Positions 36,451 to 48,240 of a stretch of 64,000 bases of DNA are shown here, in pieces. The first letter of the stretch is position 1, and each line of letters opens with the position of its first letter. Under the pieces are notes generated by a model. It was not told the origin of the DNA and did not search any database. It saw nothing but the letters and a program-made list of their open reading frames with translations. The stretch lies in NCBI GenBank assembly GCA_026168455.1, contig CM047426.1, forward strand, positions 84,719,986-84,783,985, written 5' to 3'. A program made the position numbers and the translations under genes. The stretch comes from Theocolax elegans. Taxonomy: Eukaryota; Arthropoda; Insecta; Hymenoptera; Cerocephalidae.

Positions 36451-38164
36451 AGATAGTATGTGAATTTTCCTGTTAAATTAGGTATAGCTGCAACAAATTA
36501 AGAAAATTATTACTTATTAACGTTCAAAAATAGATCATTTTTATAGTAAATTGAGATCAACAATTTAGAAAGGCGTTAATCATTACAAAGTTATTTTTTT
36601 CTTTCATATAACATCGTTTAATGAAAATTGTGATTTATTCATAAAAATTGACCTGCGCTCGTTCTCTAATATAATTAATCGATAATTATATAAAAATTAA
36701 ATAATAATTATTCAGCTTGTTTATATAATTTGTAGGGACTATATTTAAACGTTTACAGGTGTAATTGATTTTGACAGGTATGAGAGTACAACGAATGCAA
36801 GTAGAGGATATATACGTTATATTGTATATATATTCTTTACACCGAGTAATCATTTGCTATACTAATCATACATATATACAAAAGTGATTAGTTGCAATTA
36901 ATCAATAATCATTACAGTTCAGGTTAGGAGGAAGTCAATAGTACGCAATGATTTTAAAGAAACCAGTTATTTCTTGAATTAAAGTAAGAAATTAAACGTG
37001 CAACTGCCAAAGAGAATAGGTGACAAATTATTGCTTACTCTATCACGTTTTGCAAATACAATTCCACGTATAATATATAAACATACATTAATTGTTAGTA
37101 ATATTAAAACGTTTCACTAAATATGTTGGACTAGAAAATTAATGTAAGTGTACAATATATCGCCAATCCTTCGTACATTTACACGATAAATCAATTTACG
37201 AATCATTAGATTAAACGCGTTTTGATATACTTGTATGTGTATATCTGTATGTATATATATACCTGTAGATGTGTACGAGTCTATACAATTTTACCCATCA
37301 CCGTACGAAAAACCAGTTTACAAATTCATTAATAATAAGCCTCTCCCCCTCTCCCTCCCCCTCCCTATCGCTCCCTCTCACTCACTCACTTGGTTGGTTA
37401 AAAAAGTAAAAAGTCGAAAATGCGAGAGTCCGAGCCGTTCATTCATTCCTTTGGGTTACAATCATAATAACGCAAATAAAGAACATTGGCGCGGGAATAT
37501 AAAAAAAAAGAGAAGAGAGAGAGAGAAAAAAGGCCTCCGATAAATCGTGAATGAACGGAGATGAAAAAGGAGTAATGCAAGATTCGCAGGGGGGAAGGAA
37601 ATGAACGATCGAAATTACGCAGAAGCGATTTGCGCGCCCGTATATATCCCTTTTGCAACGAGAACCCAAGTATACGTGTACTAGCTTGTGTATGTACATG
37701 TATGTGTGTGTGTGTGCGTGCGCGCAGTGCGAGTATACGCACACTCTTTCGCTCCCGAATCGATTAAGTATATAGCGCATCAAAGTTATAAACTGTTTTC
37801 TCTCTCACTCCTGCGCGACTATTTTTTTGTTGGTGCTCGTGACTGTCAGAACCGTTGGGCATGGCGCCACCGAAGGTACGAGGTTCTATAACCATCCTCG
37901 CTTCGAGAGACTCTTCGCGCGTAGCCGCTAAAGTGCGCGAGCGACCGTTCTTTTTTTTTTATTATTTTTCTTTTCTTATTTTTTTCGTTTTCTTTTCCTT
38001 TTGATAAAATGGCGGTTGCCGTGAGCTTACAGACAGTGGACCACCGGTGCGAGAGAAGGAGAGTTCGCGATTAGACTCACAAAACAAACGGTCCCACGGG
38101 CCCTTTTCTCTCTTTCTCTCACTCTCTTTCGAAGCACCAGACCAACAGCAGTCCGCTGACTATA
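36451..38164. other. AT-rich stretch, then mixed island, bordering the large palindrome
   Basis: 36451-37320 is AT-rich. 37321-38164 is GC-richer with CT-rich, GA-rich and (GT)n (37703-37716) tracts. No gene was recognised. The sequence changes abruptly at 38165 into the foldback element. Confidence 0.45.
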
Positions 38165-38166
38165 TA

Positions 38167-39422
38167 GGCCAGTCGAATTAATATTTTTTTGCGGAAAAAT
38201 TACAAAGTCGAAAAAAAAAATATGGCGTCATAGATAACCATGTGCTGATGCTAGAAAAAAAAAAGATGTAAAATCCGCTGTACGCTAAGCTGTAAAAAAA
38301 TTCCCAAAGTTGCAAAATTCAGTTTTTTGCTTAGCTATTAACAACTATTAACGGGATGGCAAATAAAAAATATACGTTAAATATGCTTCAAGAAGATCTA
38401 CAAAGTAGCGTTGGTTAGATCAAGATCGGACTATTAGTTAACTTGTAAAAAATTAAAAACCCTTAAAATTGACGCTTTCTAAAATCCTTCATAACTCGAT
38501 GAAAAATGAATATATTGATAAGTTATTGAAGTGAGCAATACTACATAATAGTAGAATGAATTTCCCTTTAACACGTTTCTGTGCGATAAATAGATTACGA
38601 TTAATTTAATTGTTAATTAAAAAAAGCGTTTTTTTCGCTTGCAAATAATGATAAAACGAGCAGTTGCACAGTGCTATCCTTGGGCGGGAATTAAACTTCA
38701 ATACTTGTATTTTAGTGTACTAAACTTATTAAATTCATTTTTTATTGTTAAACACCTAAAATAAGCGTTTAAAAACAATGTTAATTTTGCAACATCTTCA
38801 AATCATTCCCACGAGCGCAAAAGAAAGTTTAAAAAAATCGGACCCACGGCATTCGATTACTACTATTTTTTTACGTTTTTTAGAGCTGGATTTGTTAATA
38901 AATGTTTATTAGGTGCCGAGATACATTTTTTTTTTCAAAAAATCACAACTCGGAATCTAGTTAACATTAAGAGACGAAACCAGTCCCATTAATCGCAGCG
39001 AAAGTCATACTTTGTAAAGCAATTGTTTAATTAATTATTGCCAATGTGGTTTACGTAAACGATTGAGTTGAAGTAAACTAACTTTATTGCGCGTAAGCGA
39101 GAGCGTCTTTACGCGGAGTGGGGGAACGCATTTAGAAAAGGACAGACGATTTCAGATTCTCGTATTCGCCGCGCAACGAAAAATTGTTTCAAGCGTTCAA
39201 ATTTGATTAAGTTGGTATATCTCGGTAACTAATTAATATTTTTTGACCATTCTTTTTTTAATTCGTATGTACTAATAAAAATAAATATTAATACCAATAC
39301 AATTTTTACAATTACCTGATAGAAAACGTCGAATTTACAAATTCATAATTTTGTAATATTGCGGTACCGATATTTATGTATTAAAAATTACTTTTCATAA
39401 ATTTTACTTAATGTTATGTTAA
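38167..39422 (+). repeat. Left arm of the large palindrome
   Basis: A 1256-bp arm, the reverse complement of the right arm apart from the tip replacement and at least one substitution. It contains no ORF of note. It includes a GC-richer patch at about 39090-39190 within AT-rich sequence. Confidence 0.85.
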
Positions 39423-39781
39423 GTGTACGCTTCCTGCAAAGTAACTGTACACAATGTATTTAATTGTATTTTAATGTATATAATAAATAGAAAAATAGTT
39501 ACCAATATTATAAAAAGTATACGTATTTTACGAGCTTACTGTAAAATTGCGCACCATTATCCAAGGAACTCGTGCACAATTTTATTTTTATTAAATACAT
39601 ATTATTATTCTGTGAAATGTAGATTTTAAAATATTTATGTATTAAATTTTACTCTTAACAAGTTATGCATTAAAATTAACTTTGCTATTTTACTTTTAAT
39701 TATAAATTATTTTGCGTAGAAAATAAATGATGCAATTTTTAATGTATAATAGTCAAGTGTAATCACAATCGCCACCTTGAA
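39423..39781. other. Spacer (loop) of the large palindrome
   Basis: 359 bp of AT-rich unique sequence between the arms. An unbiased 68-codon ORF (39423-39629) starts in it but has no recognisable features. There is no sign of a captured gene. Confidence 0.6.
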
Positions 39782-41046
39782 TTAACATAACATTAAGTAA
39801 AATTTATGAAAAGTAATTTTTAATACATAAATATCGGTACCGCAATATTACAAAATTATGAATTTGTAAATTCGACGTTTTCTATCAGGTAATTGTAAAA
39901 ATTGTATTGGTATTAATATTTATTTTTATTAGTACATACGAATTAAAAAAAGAATGGTCAAAAAATATTAATTAGTTACCGAGATATACCAACTTAATCA
40001 AATTTGAACGCTTGAAACAATTTTTCGTTGCGCGGCGAATACGAGAATCTGAAATCGTCTGTCCTTTTCTAAATGCGTTCCCCCACTCCGCGTAAAGACG
40101 CTCTCGCTTACGCGCAATAAAGTTAGTTTACTTCAACTCAATCGTTTACGTAAACCACATTGGCAATAATTAATTAAACAATTGCTTTACAAAGTATGAC
40201 TTTCGCTGCGATTAATGGGACTGGTTTCGTCTCTTAATGTTAACTAGATTCCGAGTTGTGATTTTTTGAAAAAAAAAATGTATCTCGGCACCTAATAAAC
40301 ATTTATTAACAAATCCAGCTCTAAAAAACGTAAAAAAATAGTAGTAATCGAATGCCGTGGGTCCGATTTTTTTAAACTTTCTTTTGCGCTCGTGGGAATG
40401 ATTTGAAGATGTTGCAAAATTAACATTGTTTTTAAACGCTTATTTTAGGTGTTTAACAATAAAAAATGAATTTAATAAGTTTAGTACACTAAAATACAAG
40501 TATTGAAGTTTAATTCCCGCCCAAGGATAGCACTGTGCAACTGCTCGTTTTATCATTATTTGCAAGCGAAAAAAACGCTTTTTTTAATTAACAATTAAAT
40601 TAATCGTAATCTATTTATCGCACAGAAACGTGTTAAAGGGAAATTCATTCTACTATTATGTAGTATTGCTCACTTCAATAACTTATCAATATATTCATTT
40701 TTCATCGAGTTATGAAGGATTTTAGAAAGCGTCAATTTTAAGGGTTTTTAATTTTTTACAAGTTAACTAATAGTCCGATCTTGATCTAACCAACGCTACT
40801 TTGTAGATCTTCTTGAAGTATATTTAACGTATATTTTTTATTTGCCATCCCGTTAATAGTTGTTAATAGCTAAGCAAAAAACTGAATTTTGCAACTTTGG
40901 GAATTTTTTTACAGCTTAGCGTACAGCGGATTTTACATCTTTTTTTTTTCTAGCATCAGCACATGGTTATCTATGACGCCATATTTTTTTTTTCGACTTT
41001 GTAATTTTTCCGCAAAACGGTACTTTTTTCCTTAATTCGACTGGCC
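39782..41046 (-). repeat. Right arm of the large palindrome
   Basis: A 1265-bp arm, 9 bp longer than the left arm because of the replacement near the outer tip at about 41013-41032. Otherwise it is collinear with the reverse complement of the left arm. Confidence 0.85.
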
Positions 41047-43000
41047 TAATATCGTGGCCGAGGGACACTCGGATAATTGGATCCGCAACTGCTCGAACGG
41101 AAATACCAATGGTGTATGTATATCCCACCCTCGCACACTTTATTCCTTTTGGAAAATTATTCAGTGAAAGTCTTTTGATTCAGAAATCTCGAAGAAGATT
41201 ATTATGCACGCACTCATGTTGATTGACCAACATTCTTTGATGCATAATTTTGTTAGATTTTTGTAATAAATTGCTTCTTAAATATTAGATGGACAGTTAT
41301 TCGTTTAAATTGTTTTATAATACCTCCATACAAAAATATTATTTTTATACATCATTATGGAGAGTTATTGGAGTAAACCTCTATGGTACAAAAGTTCGAA
41401 TAAAACTGTTTTTTTATATTTTTTTAATATAGCTTTATATAAATTATGAAGCTAGATCCGATAAAATTATCGAACGATCAAGTTGAGAAAAAACGAGTAT
41501 ACCGAATAATAAATCTAAACGCGAATATAGAAGTTCGTCAAGAACGGTCGATTAGATAACAATCGGTGATATAACAAGGGGAGGGGTGAACCAGGCGTCG
41601 TCCGAACGCCGGCGATTCTCGGGACGACATCTCAAGTGTTACGAAGGAATAAAATGGCTCCTCGCTCGCGCGTCTCGAGAACTTCTCTCGATCGGTCTCG
41701 GGCAATTCTCTCGCCACTTTTTGCGCCCCTCCGAATCAAAAAGGTATATAGAGAGTCTCGGTTTCTCTGTTTCTGTCTTTCGTCCCTAAACGAGACAACG
41801 AACGAGAGAGCAGCTCGATGGAAGACAGAAGTCGCGCGGAGAATCCAGGAGAGAGAAAAACCATCAGATCTCGTCTCTTTCTCCCTCTCTCTACCTCTCT
41901 CTTACTCTCTCACTCTTATCCGATTGCGATCGCCAGCCAGCGAAATATCTCTTGGCCGGCTTTGACTTATCGTCGCGGCGTCGTCCAGCGAATGCGCGAC
42001 GAGCAACCGACAAGGAGAGATATAGGAAGAAGAGGAAAGGGGTATACCAGCCAAAGTCTCGACAAGGCAAAAAGGACGAGGTCGAATTGGACGGTGGACG
42101 AAGTCAAGCCAGTCGACTCCATCTGCCCCAAGCTCGATTCTTCCTCTCGATTCCACTACCTAGTTTTCATTCTTCTTCCTTTTTTTTACTCTATAATTTG
42201 TTTTTCAACTTTTTCCTAATCGACTTTTTTTTTAAATCAATTGATTAATTAAAGTTGTTTTTACACAGTTATACTCGAATGACATTATCAATAAAAAAAT
42301 TACAATTATCAAATATTTATCCCACATTCAGATCAATTAAAACATCAAAATATATATAATAGACAATTAGATTGAGCTATTTGTCGAATGCGTACCAAAG
42401 TAAATTGAAATAATTTATAATAATGTAAAATTAAAAGTACAGTGAAAAAGTGCATTTGTAACGTACAATATTAATGTTCAGTTGGAGGAAAAAGATAAAA
42501 TGCCTTCAACTTCAGAAGTAAGTAAGTTTCTTAAGTAGCACTTTAAAGTTTGAGAAACTATCTTCGGAGTAATTTTTACAAGTTGAATTCACCAGCTTTC
42601 GTTTTAAAACGAATTGTACGTTATCGCGTTAAGTGTTATTTTCCAGGAATGAATTTTTTTTTATATCCTAAGGTAGCTTATTATAGGCTTACAACGCAGG
42701 ACATTTTTTCTAGGTTTGACATCATAAATAATGTGAATTTGTACATGGAATAGCAGTATTTATTTTTAATTCATATTGTTTTATTGTATAATCTGCATAA
42801 CTATGGCACATAGTTAAATCAAGTGGTTCTTGAACAAGAATCATCAATTTAATCGATATGCAGAATCGTCTCTTGTATTGATAAAATACGAAAGACCAAT
42901 CGAAATCCACAAAATCGAATGTTCGTATAATACGAAAAGTCAATTCGGGATCCATGAGAATCCCCTGACATAGGTAACATTTTCACTCGAGAGCCCCCGA
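41047..43000. other. Mixed island (41550-42160) with AT-rich flanks
   Basis: Sequence just right of the palindrome is complex to about 41110, then AT-rich. The island 41550-42160 is GC-richer with CT-rich runs. 42240-43000 is AT-rich. The ORFs in the island on both strands are short and unassigned. Confidence 0.4.
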
Positions 43001-44700
43001 GAGAATGATAGAATAATACAGGACCGATCCTTCGAACAACAATCAAGGTACGCAACGGCGCGTTCGTCGGAGAGAGTACAAAAAAAAAGAAATCAGTTCA
43101 AAAGCTAGTCGTGCGTCGAATTCTTGGGGCCTGGCGGCGTCTTATGACATGACACACTCGCCGATACAAGGTGATTTAGCGAAAGTAACGTAGGTATATC
43201 GCCGAACGTAGAGCGAGAGAAACACGCTGCCCGATTAATTTGCTGACGTTCGAAAAGAGGGGGAGAAAAAGAAAGAAAAGAGAGGGAGAGGGAGAGAGAG
43301 AGAAAGGTCGACAAAACGTTGCCAGGGCGTATTATCGCGCTTCATTTTCCACGCGCGTGATTGAGGAGAACGGCCGGGCTAGGTCAGATACACGATACGC
43401 GACGATACGTTCAGCCAGGAGAATTGACGCCGGGACGAGGGCAAACTTGTGCGCAGTGCGTAACAAAATTGCGAGAGAATTTCATTTTCTTTTTTTTTTT
43501 CTCTGTAGTCGACTTATTAATTTGGAAGCGTTCAGTTTTAACATTTATATGTAGGCTAAGTAGTTATAATTTTACGTTAACCAATTCTAATACTTATAAC
43601 ATTTAGTATACGACAACTAACGTGTTTTAAACTATTTTGCTATGGGGGTTTGACCGCTCGATATCGGTTTACTAATAACGAGCAAAATGAAAATAAGGTA
43701 TTATAAAATGAGATTGTTTTAACAGAGCAAGATAATTACATAAATAAATAAATAAATAAGATGAAGAGGGGTGTAAATATCGTGAAAAAGTTTCTTCGAG
43801 ATTGACCTAAGAGTATAAAGAGAAAAGAAGAAAAATAAAAAGGTTGAAGGTACGGAGAAGGCATGGAGAAGGTAACGTCCGTCAAGATCTCACCCTAAGA
43901 GTGTAAACCCCCGCGCAATCAAGAGAGAAGAAGCTCAACAATACGGAAAACCCTCGCGTAGGTCGAAAGAATTGGAAGAAAGGAAGGAAGGAAGGAAGAC
44001 GTTCAGTCGAGTTAAAAAATCGAGCCAAAAACTAGGGTGGATATGTGTGGGTATATACATACAGAGCGTGAGCGAGGGAGAGGGTGAAAGAGATGGAAGG
44101 AAGGAGGGGTAAGGAGCGAGCATGCAGGAGTGGAGCAGAGGGAGCATCCCGTTTACCGTCCAGTCGCTCGGACTGAAGAGGAGAGGCTCGAGGGAAAGAG
44201 CCAAGTCCAGGGCAGCAGCAGCAGCTAGCAGACTGCGGGTGCGATCGATAGAGGCTAGAAACGCGGAGGCGCCGCGCGCTCGTTTCTAGGAGGTGGACAC
44301 ACAACGCGCTTGCGTCTCCTGCATCTATAGACCGTGTGTGATAGAGGCTACCTAGTCTATACAGCTATATATCTATACGGTTCTCTCCGCGTCTAGAACG
44401 TGCGGACGCGTATGTGCGACCCGCCGCCTCCGTGGCTACTCCTCCCTCTGCTACCCGGGGTGTATCTCCGCGAGCGCCCCCGGAAATATTTCGCGCTCGG
44501 GATCCCTGTTTGCGATTGTACTTTAGTAATATCCCTCTATTTGCGGTTAACGCCGAGTTTCCCTTACCGCCTCCTCCACCTCCCCCGATTCTTCCTCCTT
44601 CTCTTCATCCTCCAAGTGTCCTACCCTCTGTACGTACTGCGAGAGGCTACTGACACTGTTCTTACATACTCCATATATACCTATATACAACAATAACGGC
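43001..44700. other. GC-richer island with GA and AAGG repeats
   Basis: Complex sequence around GA runs (43270-43305), an ATAA tetranucleotide array (43740-43759) and an AAGG array (43979-43998). The CpG-containing stretch 44140-44500 has no recognisable coding sequence. AT-rich sequence separates the two halves at 43490-43760. Confidence 0.35.
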
Positions 44701-45365
44701 TCACTTATTCCGTTCGGAATTATAAATTGCATTTATCGGCTGACTCCTAAACCGTATTTTCCATATTCTTTATGCTTGTTTGCTTTGCGAAAAGATAAAC
44801 AAGAACGTACGCTTATTTTTCTTCATTATTTATTCAATTGTAAATGTGACAAAGTACTAAACCGTTTTAAGCGGAATCAAGAGATTTGTATAATGCATCT
44901 TATTTAGAAAAACACTTTTATTCTTTTCATTTGACACTATTTATTCAATACTTATATTTCGGTGAACACTGTGCTTTTAATATCTTTAAAACGAGGTCAA
45001 CATCTTTTTATCATTCTAATTATATTATCCTTCAATTTTTATACAAAAATTTTGATACTTACGTAACAAAAGTATATAATTTATGTAATGTATTAATTCG
45101 ATCGTTTTAAGTTTACATCCGGCTCTTAAATATAAAAATGACACAGTAAAAATATATAAATTTATCGGTGTAATATAACCGGAGGTATAATATAACTCGA
45201 AGGAAGTCGACATGGCAGTTAAAAGACGCATCTATAGTCGAGGGAGGCAGTCGCGTGTTTTCGGAAGTTGCGTGCGCACTTTTCTCAGTATACGTGATCG
45301 ACGTTCCCTAGGATCTTCGGGGATGAACCTTAAAAAGCACACGACTTTTACCTTCTCTCCCTCTT

Positions 45366-45405
<40 letters not shown>

Positions 45406-46680
45406 CTTTTCTTTATCTCTCCCTAAACTCTTGTATTTATCTTTAAACCCTCCTTATAACCACTGAAACTTATGCCTCACGATCAATGTCCTCGGAAAAT
45501 AATTTGATGTGTGCGGATAACTTGACTTAGAAAATTTATCGATTAACTTTCAATTATATATATGTGTACACTTTTCACCAACTTTTTACATGACAGATTT
45601 TCTTATAATCAAATAAAATAAAAATAAACGAACATTATTAACAGATGCAAAGAAATAATTCAAAAGATAAATAATAATTTTTGTTACATAATTAAAAATT
45701 TTTCTCTAACACTATGCAAGTTACACAGTTCATATTCAAGGTGTAATTAATAGATTTACTTTGCCTGTCATTGTTTTCACTCTACGATAAATTGCGTAGA
45801 CTTGGTCTAGGATTTACTATTAAATTTTTACTTTGATCGATATACGTTTCTTTTTCAAAAATCATGCAGTACAGCGTGTGCGGTCAAGTTGCAGTTACAA
45901 TTAAAGAGTTTTATTGAAATGGCGAATTTGAATACAATGTAACCATTTACTATATACCTATATGTATACATACATTGGAACGATTCACGCAGCAAAGTGA
46001 AATTATTCACTCGTACATTGTAATTATTAATTTCAGAAGAATCGAAATTGATTTATTTATTTATTCTTTTTTTACTTGAACTTTAAACGATAAATACGAT
46101 TTACTTTTAAATTATTGTTGAATACATAGGCATTATTAGATTTTGTCTCAGAATTTACTTTGAGGGGGTGATATCTCTTTCTGACAGAATGAATTTCACT
46201 ACAAGATATTTAAAGAATCGCCGTTACTTTTAAACTTAAAGTATATTGCAAGTAAATGCGGAAATAGCTTTATTCAAATGTTTAGAAATTTATTACTAAT
46301 AAGTTCTTAATCAGTTTACGAAAAAAGGGTATTTTCAGTATAAAATTATCAGTATAAACTCTCGCAACATATATACATTGGGGGATCAAATGGTAAACAT
46401 AAATCACTCGAACGTCGATGTGCGATGTATCAATCGCAGTAAAATCGTCGAAATTTAATATGTATATATATTATCATAAACGAAATAATCATACTCTGCT
46501 CCTCGAATGTAGATTTCACAGTCGATAATTTTCGATCTTTCAAGGGGAAGTATAAGAAATTCACCGTGTCACCTGCTATAATTCACAACGTGTCCCATCG
46601 CGCAAGTATAGAAATAACAAAGTATCGCTATTTCCGTAAGCTTCCGCGTTTCACGTGGTATTTAATTCCTCTAAAAAGAA
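44701..46680. other. AT-rich stretch with a (CT)n tract
   Basis: Mostly AT-rich, with (CT)n at 45370-45402 inside a short GC-richer patch (45190-45470). The patch 46540-46680 is more complex and includes a CACGTG E-box near 46650. No gene was recognised. Confidence 0.4.
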
Positions 46681-48240
46681 ACAGAGAGAGAGAGAGGGTA
46701 GGTGTGGGTGTGTGAGTTGACAAAGAACTTAAGGCTATTTTAGCGTTAGACTAAACGCGTAGAGAGAGAGAGAGAGAGAGAGTTACGGTCGCGGTCAATT
46801 ATCATTCCCAGCACTATTTCGAGAAATTATCGAGCGCCGCACAGCCACCGCTAGCGCTCACTATATAAATAGATCTTTCGCGATACATTGTACCTCGTGT
46901 TTGACGTGCGACGTGTGTTAACGATCGTGGGTGGACGCACACTCGTATTCTTGTTACGATATCGATTTCGTTTATTTTGATAACTCGACGTTGGTTATTC
47001 AGATGTATACGCATGCTACTGCTCTCCTCCTGCACATCGTATATATTACCTTATACGCGTCTACGCGATCTTTTCGAATTTGTTCAGATATGCAAATTAT
47101 TCTTAAATAGTAGAGGCAAAAAAAAGGAATAAGGGCGGTTTCGGTGTATTTGGTATCAAGTTCAATGTTTACCAATGGAGCTATTTCTCAGAATCGTTAT
47201 TTCCGATTGCCACGAAACTTTTTGTTGAATTGAACGAGTATAGAGAAGAAAAAAAGATAGACTCGGTATATAGGTATAAATTAAGTCCCGATATATCTAA
47301 AGGTATAAGTTATGTACGTGTGTATGTAAACGCGTCAAAGTCGCAGAGGAGGTTCGCACAAAGTATCGTCGAGCCGACAAAAAGAATCGGTAGACAACAT
47401 CGATCAAAAATTTGGCTACGAACGCAGCCAATAACGGAGAGAGCGAGGCCAGGATTTATATATAAAAAAGAGTCGCGCGAGGATCGCCGTTGAAACGCGC
47501 GGGCATCGAGTAGCGTTTGCGACCTGGTGGTAAAAAGCACCGGCGAAGATGGTCATAAATAAGGCGAAACCCGCGGTGGCACGCCGGCCAGAGAATTTCT
47601 TTCGACGGAAAAAAGTGGCACACGATTCTGAGGGTTCGCGGAACCGATTTGGTCAAGCGGCTACGACTTCCGGGAAATGAACGCCGATTGAGCGCGGCGG
47701 GGCCTGGAAAGGGGTAAGGGGGATGGGGAGGGAGAGAGAGAGAGAGATTGAAGAGAAAAAAGCTCTACGGCGCATTGCTTCTGAAATAGAATGAGAGAAA
47801 AAAGGGCAGAGGTTGGATGGAAATAGAGAAAGAAAAAGGGAGAATGAATCCTTGAACGTTATAGACTGGTCTATGTGTGTATATGTATTTCTATACCGAT
47901 ATAGTTTTCGTTATGGAGTATCACGCGATACCGAGGGAGTCGCGCATGAATTCGGTATATCGACGGCTTTTACGAGAGCCCGATTAGCCGGTTAATCGAT
48001 TTTCCGAGAACCGCCCATCGGAGTCCACGGGGTGGTTATAGAAAGAACGAGAGAAGCTTGTCGCGTGTCCTCCCGCTCCTCGCGTGACAGATTTTCGCTA
48101 CGCGCTTCTCGTATATTATATATTTTTCTTTCTTCCTCTCTGTTAGTTAACTTTTTTCTCCCTGCCTTCGTTATCTTTTTCTACGTGATCCACGGAAGCT
48201 TCAGCCGTTTCGTTAACTTTATGCTGCTATCAAACTGATT
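46681..48240. other. GC-richer complex island
   Basis: GA runs at 46683-46697, 46761-46781 and 47731-47747. Between them is complex CpG-containing sequence (46800-47040 and 47300-48090). The ORFs here lack known motifs, and several start only at non-ATG codons. Candidate regulatory sequence. Confidence 0.35.

Larger units (their letters stand above)
38167..41046. mobile_element. 2.88-kb foldback element: near-perfect palindrome with TA on both flanks
   Basis: The arms 38167-39422 and 39782-41046 are reverse complements. Paired positions sum to 79204 across the inner part, and this register holds over more than 1.2 kb. The only differences I saw are a substitution (38385 against 40819) and a 9-against-18-nt replacement near the outer tips. 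The termini are GGCCAGTCGAATTAA and its complement, and each is bordered by TA, as expected for a TA target-site duplication. The spacer is 359 bp. There is no transposase ORF, so it would be non-autonomous. The near identity of the arms implies recent insertion or arm-to-arm correction. TA duplication fits the Tc1/mariner superfamily, but other TA-using groups are possible. Confidence 0.75.

Noticed and set aside
38167..41046. The large palindrome as a pure assembly artefact
   Set aside because: The arms differ at the tips and at least at one base, a unique spacer separates them, and TA flanks both ends; all fit a real element. Long reads could still overturn this.
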